Source: Planctomycetota bacterium (lineage in GTDB: Bacteria; Planctomycetota; Phycisphaerae; UBA1845; CAIVHJ01). From it: a stretch of DNA of 8,122 nucleotides. Positions 6,501-8,122 of the stretch are shown one piece after another (the stretch's first letter is position 1; the number at the start of each line of letters is the position of its first letter). Location: contig JACZTW010000180.1 in the NCBI GenBank assembly GCA_022573485.1, positions 1 through 8,122 of the forward strand. Reading direction: 5' to 3'. The notes below the pieces were generated by a model that had not been told where the DNA came from, searched no databases, and worked only from the letters and a program-made list of their open reading frames with translations. The position numbers were made by a program, and so were the translations under genes.

Positions 6501-7695
6501 GAAGAGCTGGGCGGAGCAGAGCGCGGACGAAGAGAGCAACGGACGTCTGCAGAGGACAACGGGATTGGATGTGCTCTTGGCGATCGATCCAGGCTTTGCA
6601 CTGCCGGAGCTTCGTCGCGAAGTACAACGAAGTGGCCGTCAAATCCTTTCGCAGTTGGATGCATTGAGCTCCTCGCCATGGGGCCCGAAAGCCGACCTCA
6701 GGAATTGGCCTGCTGCGTGTCTTGAGCAACTGGACGCGCTACTCCAAGATGAGTTTCCCCCGAAGAATGACCCGCAGACTCAACCGGGTGTTGTCCTGAC
6801 GCGGACGTGTGAAGACGACCTGCGCACCTTGCGGTGGGACATACCGGCCATTCTCTTCGAACGTGGTCAGCCCGACGATGAGAAAGCGCTGAGTCGTCTG
6901 GCCGAACGGTACGCTGACGTGAAGCGGTGGCGTGATTGGGCGAAAGCTGAACGAGATGCTTCGACATTGCTGCAAGGTCCCGCGACGATCGACCCAGCGA
7001 CGCGCGCAACAGAAGGTGCGGTCCCGCTATACAAGGTTGTCCGACTGCTCGACAGGGCTGAGTACCGGCTGATCCGCTCGGCCGAAGATCTTCAGCGTGT
7101 GATCCTCGAAGTGCTCGAGGAGATCCGCAAGACCGTGCGTCAGCATCTCCCAATGCTCTACCGACCTCCTCCACCACGTTCCAAGAACACCGGTAGCGGT
7201 GGGCGACCTCAGCCAGGACAACGGGAGCGTCTGTACGAAGACGCGTTGCAGGCTTACTTGCATTGCAGGCTGCAGGACTTCTTGCGAGGTCGTGCCTTGG
7301 ACGAAGGTACGCAGATCATTATCAATCGCGAGGTCCTCGCGAATACCAACAGGCGGACCGATTTGAAAGTAGAAGCGCCGACGATTGGTGGGCAACTGGC
7401 TACCGTTATCATTGAGGTCAAGTGGTCTGACAATACCGAGCTTTCCACCAGTTTGACCGAGCAACTTGGCAAAAACTACCTCCAGGGGGATGATCTCACG
7501 CACGGTATCTACTTTGTGGGCTGGTACCGTCCTGGTTCATGGTGCATAGGGGCTCTGGGCACCGAGCCGGAGCACAAAGACTCACTCGATTGTTGGCTGG
7601 GCGTGCTGCGATTACAAGCCATCGAGTTTTCCAAGCAACATCCCGATGTGCATATTGAACCGATCATGCTGGATCTACGATGGGCGCTCCCGTGA
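3553..7695 (+). CDS. STAND/NACHT-like NTPase with C-terminal PD-(D/E)XK nuclease (1380 aa), candidate defence protein
   Basis: Single very large protein; no homologue recognised by name. The start ATG 3553 is fixed upstream by an in-frame TAA at 3541. The N-terminal P-loop NTPase has Walker A APPWFGKS (56-63, Ala replacing the first Gly), Walker B WIVDAIDD (121-128), a sensor-1-like strand LLLLMFCR ending at R162, and a GGFP motif (226-229) like the GxP of STAND ATPases. YRIAEHHVQEWFTAFAL (342-358) resembles the H..QE(Y/F)LAA signature that closes the winged-helix part of bacterial NACHT-type proteins. Residues about 360-1200 are unrecognised, mostly amphipathic helical, and could be a HEAT/TPR-like sensor. 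A Pro/Gly-rich linker (about 1204-1223) leads to a PD-(D/E)XK domain: helix RERLYEDALQAYLH (1224-1237), D1270 in RTDLKV, E1288-V-K1290 in IIEVKW, Q1304-x4-Y1309, then strand HGIYFVGWY. No signal peptide or membrane segment is visible, so it is cytoplasmic. The gene is solitary, downstream of an IS630 insertion. A nucleotide-switched nuclease acting in anti-phage defence is inferred. The NTPase class is fairly sure, the nuclease fold quite likely, the biological role open. Confidence 0.9.
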   Translation: MDIARFSTIPQRRFLPAEAASREDFLDEHGFLSARGRQLTMGIADLFEFRAVLVVAPPWFGKSHVAKQLRDHLLGNTESRSSENPFGQFCHAVMFQRFGIVAAVEPTWWAEWKADGQRACWIVDAIDDDARREDKRVHEILDLVEQLAEAERKRLLLLMFCRENEQPPEVLERLGELYAIERDRDSLLTVRLAPPDSEEAARIAGSHAKFARVCQLIKANQLEPIGGFPCVIQELAGQDGNASLSLADVWRRVLTGMLTDKRAEREAVLNLPAVPDRFQATARIAAALTLSGQEEVDDGLACSTSPTIPELFSDDLPRVDHLRAAARFSLDTAVFQRTATGYRIAEHHVQEWFTAFALEKAGANKLRPLFEHAGTPFKRLQGVLGILREITTSEEVRNWIIDMYDGVPPPSEAAPWTLDQAIVALERLQELARKTTWRLRIWREKGLENLRAPGIGAEVARRLGTPGLSDSEKDLLMEVADVLHLSEASVVAEEILRDHSERDDLRTSAAYLVAKVSSDRQLEGLGRFVETAESDSREERALLSVLIRALLRRGLWSHEQALNHAPRSDTGLGDATFALQHELLEKMTLDDARGLLGRTDWNRVTPTDVDYVRRCLKLVSGQTLIPPADRELLHRAVFACGDEHALIGQIEEIIAVLARDPETRRALFAAGLERDPRGEEPWWSWQLRYVLTFEDAEWLLDLAQDLSTVSPWLWDHALALACAEGVTQVTKNRIRRFVRAHDNTIVDAFDKSKRKHADAHRRREQRHARRTDEQVEQWELAVLVKRTLDWEDRSPENRLHQLSWCCFASDSFRPTNVIGQWDDLPTELQSEVLAVCARDLTAIQPTPIPDDGPFSVNIIHEEDAFNELVQHPEAYQMTADEIRKWLPATFVTSHPDNSRTLARCWEVDRPATEDVILKAIQRESRGGNSEPYAAVNLPSEYWSQRVVRGILEVVMDDDLRLEKRSKLLKVLAIHDPPQVIQVAKSWAEQSADEESNGRLQRTTGLDVLLAIDPGFALPELRREVQRSGRQILSQLDALSSSPWGPKADLRNWPAACLEQLDALLQDEFPPKNDPQTQPGVVLTRTCEDDLRTLRWDIPAILFERGQPDDEKALSRLAERYADVKRWRDWAKAERDASTLLQGPATIDPATRATEGAVPLYKVVRLLDRAEYRLIRSAEDLQRVILEVLEEIRKTVRQHLPMLYRPPPPRSKNTGSGGRPQPGQRERLYEDALQAYLHCRLQDFLRGRALDEGTQIIINREVLANTNRRTDLKVEAPTIGGQLATVIIEVKWSDNTELSTSLTEQLGKNYLQGDDLTHGIYFVGWYRPGSWCIGALGTEPEHKDSLDCWLGVLRLQAIEFSKQHPDVHIEPIMLDLRWALP

Positions 7696-7772
7696 TTGCT
7701 CGCGCCTACCGCTGGACGTTTTCTTCCGCGACCGCGGTTCGATGTGCGCAGGTGGCTTGAACGGCGACTTTG

Positions 7773-8122
7773 TCATGTGTCCGTTCGACTTGGCGCTCTT
7801 GCTTGGCAACCGGGGACCCGTTCCCAATTGTCCACCGTGGCCTGCTTGACTTCCCAGTAGTTGTCGGTGACGTCATACACATCCAGCAGATAGGCCACGC
7901 CGTTCTCGATGGAGAAGGTGTACGTGCCCGGCGTACACGGCGCATTGAAGTCACCGCTGGCCAGGATCTCCGCAAACTGCCCCTTCCCAATATCATCTTC
8001 CACAACGATATCCTGACCCACTGCTCCGCCGCTCACGCCGAAGGTGTTCTGCCCGCCGCCGATCTGGTGCAGGTTCTTTTGGCCGAACAGACCGATCTGC
8101 GTCCCGCCGCACCCGGAGCCGT
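7773..8122 (-). CDS. Unknown protein, C-terminal part only (start outside window)
   Basis: The minus-strand frame is open from the window edge (first full codon at 8120) to TGA at 7775-7773, giving 116 visible residues. It begins GSGCGGTQIGLFGQ and is rich in Gly, Asp, Val and aromatic residues, with motifs such as CTPGTYTFSIENGVAYLLDVYDV that suggest beta-strand-rich, possibly secreted or surface-exposed modules. No family is recognised. There is no hydrophobic anchor or sorting signal in the visible part. The last dozen residues (GCQARAPSRTDT) differ in style from the preceding beta-rich sequence, so the original 3' end may have been replaced where the neighbouring region was inserted. The gene converges on the NTPase-nuclease gene, with 77 bp between the two stops and no obvious shared terminator. 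A GTG at 8036 is an internal codon, not a likely start. Confidence 0.6.
   Translation of the reverse strand, partial: GSGCGGTQIGLFGQKNLHQIGGGQNTFGVSGGAVGQDIVVEDDIGKGQFAEILASGDFNAPCTPGTYTFSIENGVAYLLDVYDVTDNYWEVKQATVDNWERVPGCQARAPSRTDT

Noticed and set aside
7720..7735. CCGCGACCGCGG near the end of the large gene as a terminator
   Set aside because: It gives no stable stem with loop and no T-run in either direction.
1..8122. CRISPR array or cas genes
   Set aside because: No regularly spaced identical repeats of 24-40 bp, and no cas-like protein in any frame; the 7-bp repeats are contiguous and degenerate.

Overview
The window looks like an accessory (genomic-island-type) stretch of a fairly GC-rich bacterial chromosome. 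The tyrosine recombinase has a catalytic block (LARHS..TLTMNRYSH) of the kind I associate with Planctomycetes-group integrases. The short heptad-phased intergenic repeats fit that guess but do not prove it, so the lineage is inference only.

Layout from left to right: (1) 1-1056, the 3' part of a tyrosine recombinase gene whose start lies outside the window; its reading frame runs antisense through the whole of a tRNA-Ser(GCT) gene (963-1053, minus strand). A terminator-like hairpin for the tRNA (913-958) also lies inside the integrase frame. (2) 1057-2267, about 1.2 kb with no convincing gene. It holds a nested inverted-repeat structure (1379-1476), three clusters of degenerate 7-bp-period repeats (1854-1888, 1941-1968, 2135-2169) and at most one doubtful small membrane-protein ORF on the minus strand. 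(3) 2268-3446, a complete IS630-family insertion sequence, 1179 bp, inserted at a CTAG site with TA duplication. Its transposase is split into two frames joined by an A8 slippery site followed by a stem-loop. (4) 3553-7695, one very large gene (1380 aa): an N-terminal STAND/NACHT-like P-loop NTPase, about 850 residues of unrecognised mostly helical sequence, a Pro/Gly linker and a C-terminal PD-(D/E)XK nuclease domain. (5) 7773-8122, the 3' end of a convergent minus-strand gene of unknown function.

The most interesting object is the 1380-aa NTPase-nuclease. It stands alone, with no partner gene on its strand. Its composition (switch NTPase, long putative sensor, nuclease) resembles single-protein anti-phage STAND systems such as Avs. 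However, the nuclease is at the C-terminus rather than in the N-terminal effector position typical of the Avs nucleases. It sits beside an IS and near an integrase/tRNA junction, which is the usual setting of defence genes. The defence role is inference and has not been shown.

By the usual logic of tRNA-targeted elements (element attached to the tRNA 3' end, int next to it), the element encoded by this integrase should extend leftward out of the window. The IS and the NTPase-nuclease gene therefore probably lie on the other side of the tRNA and were not obviously carried by that element.
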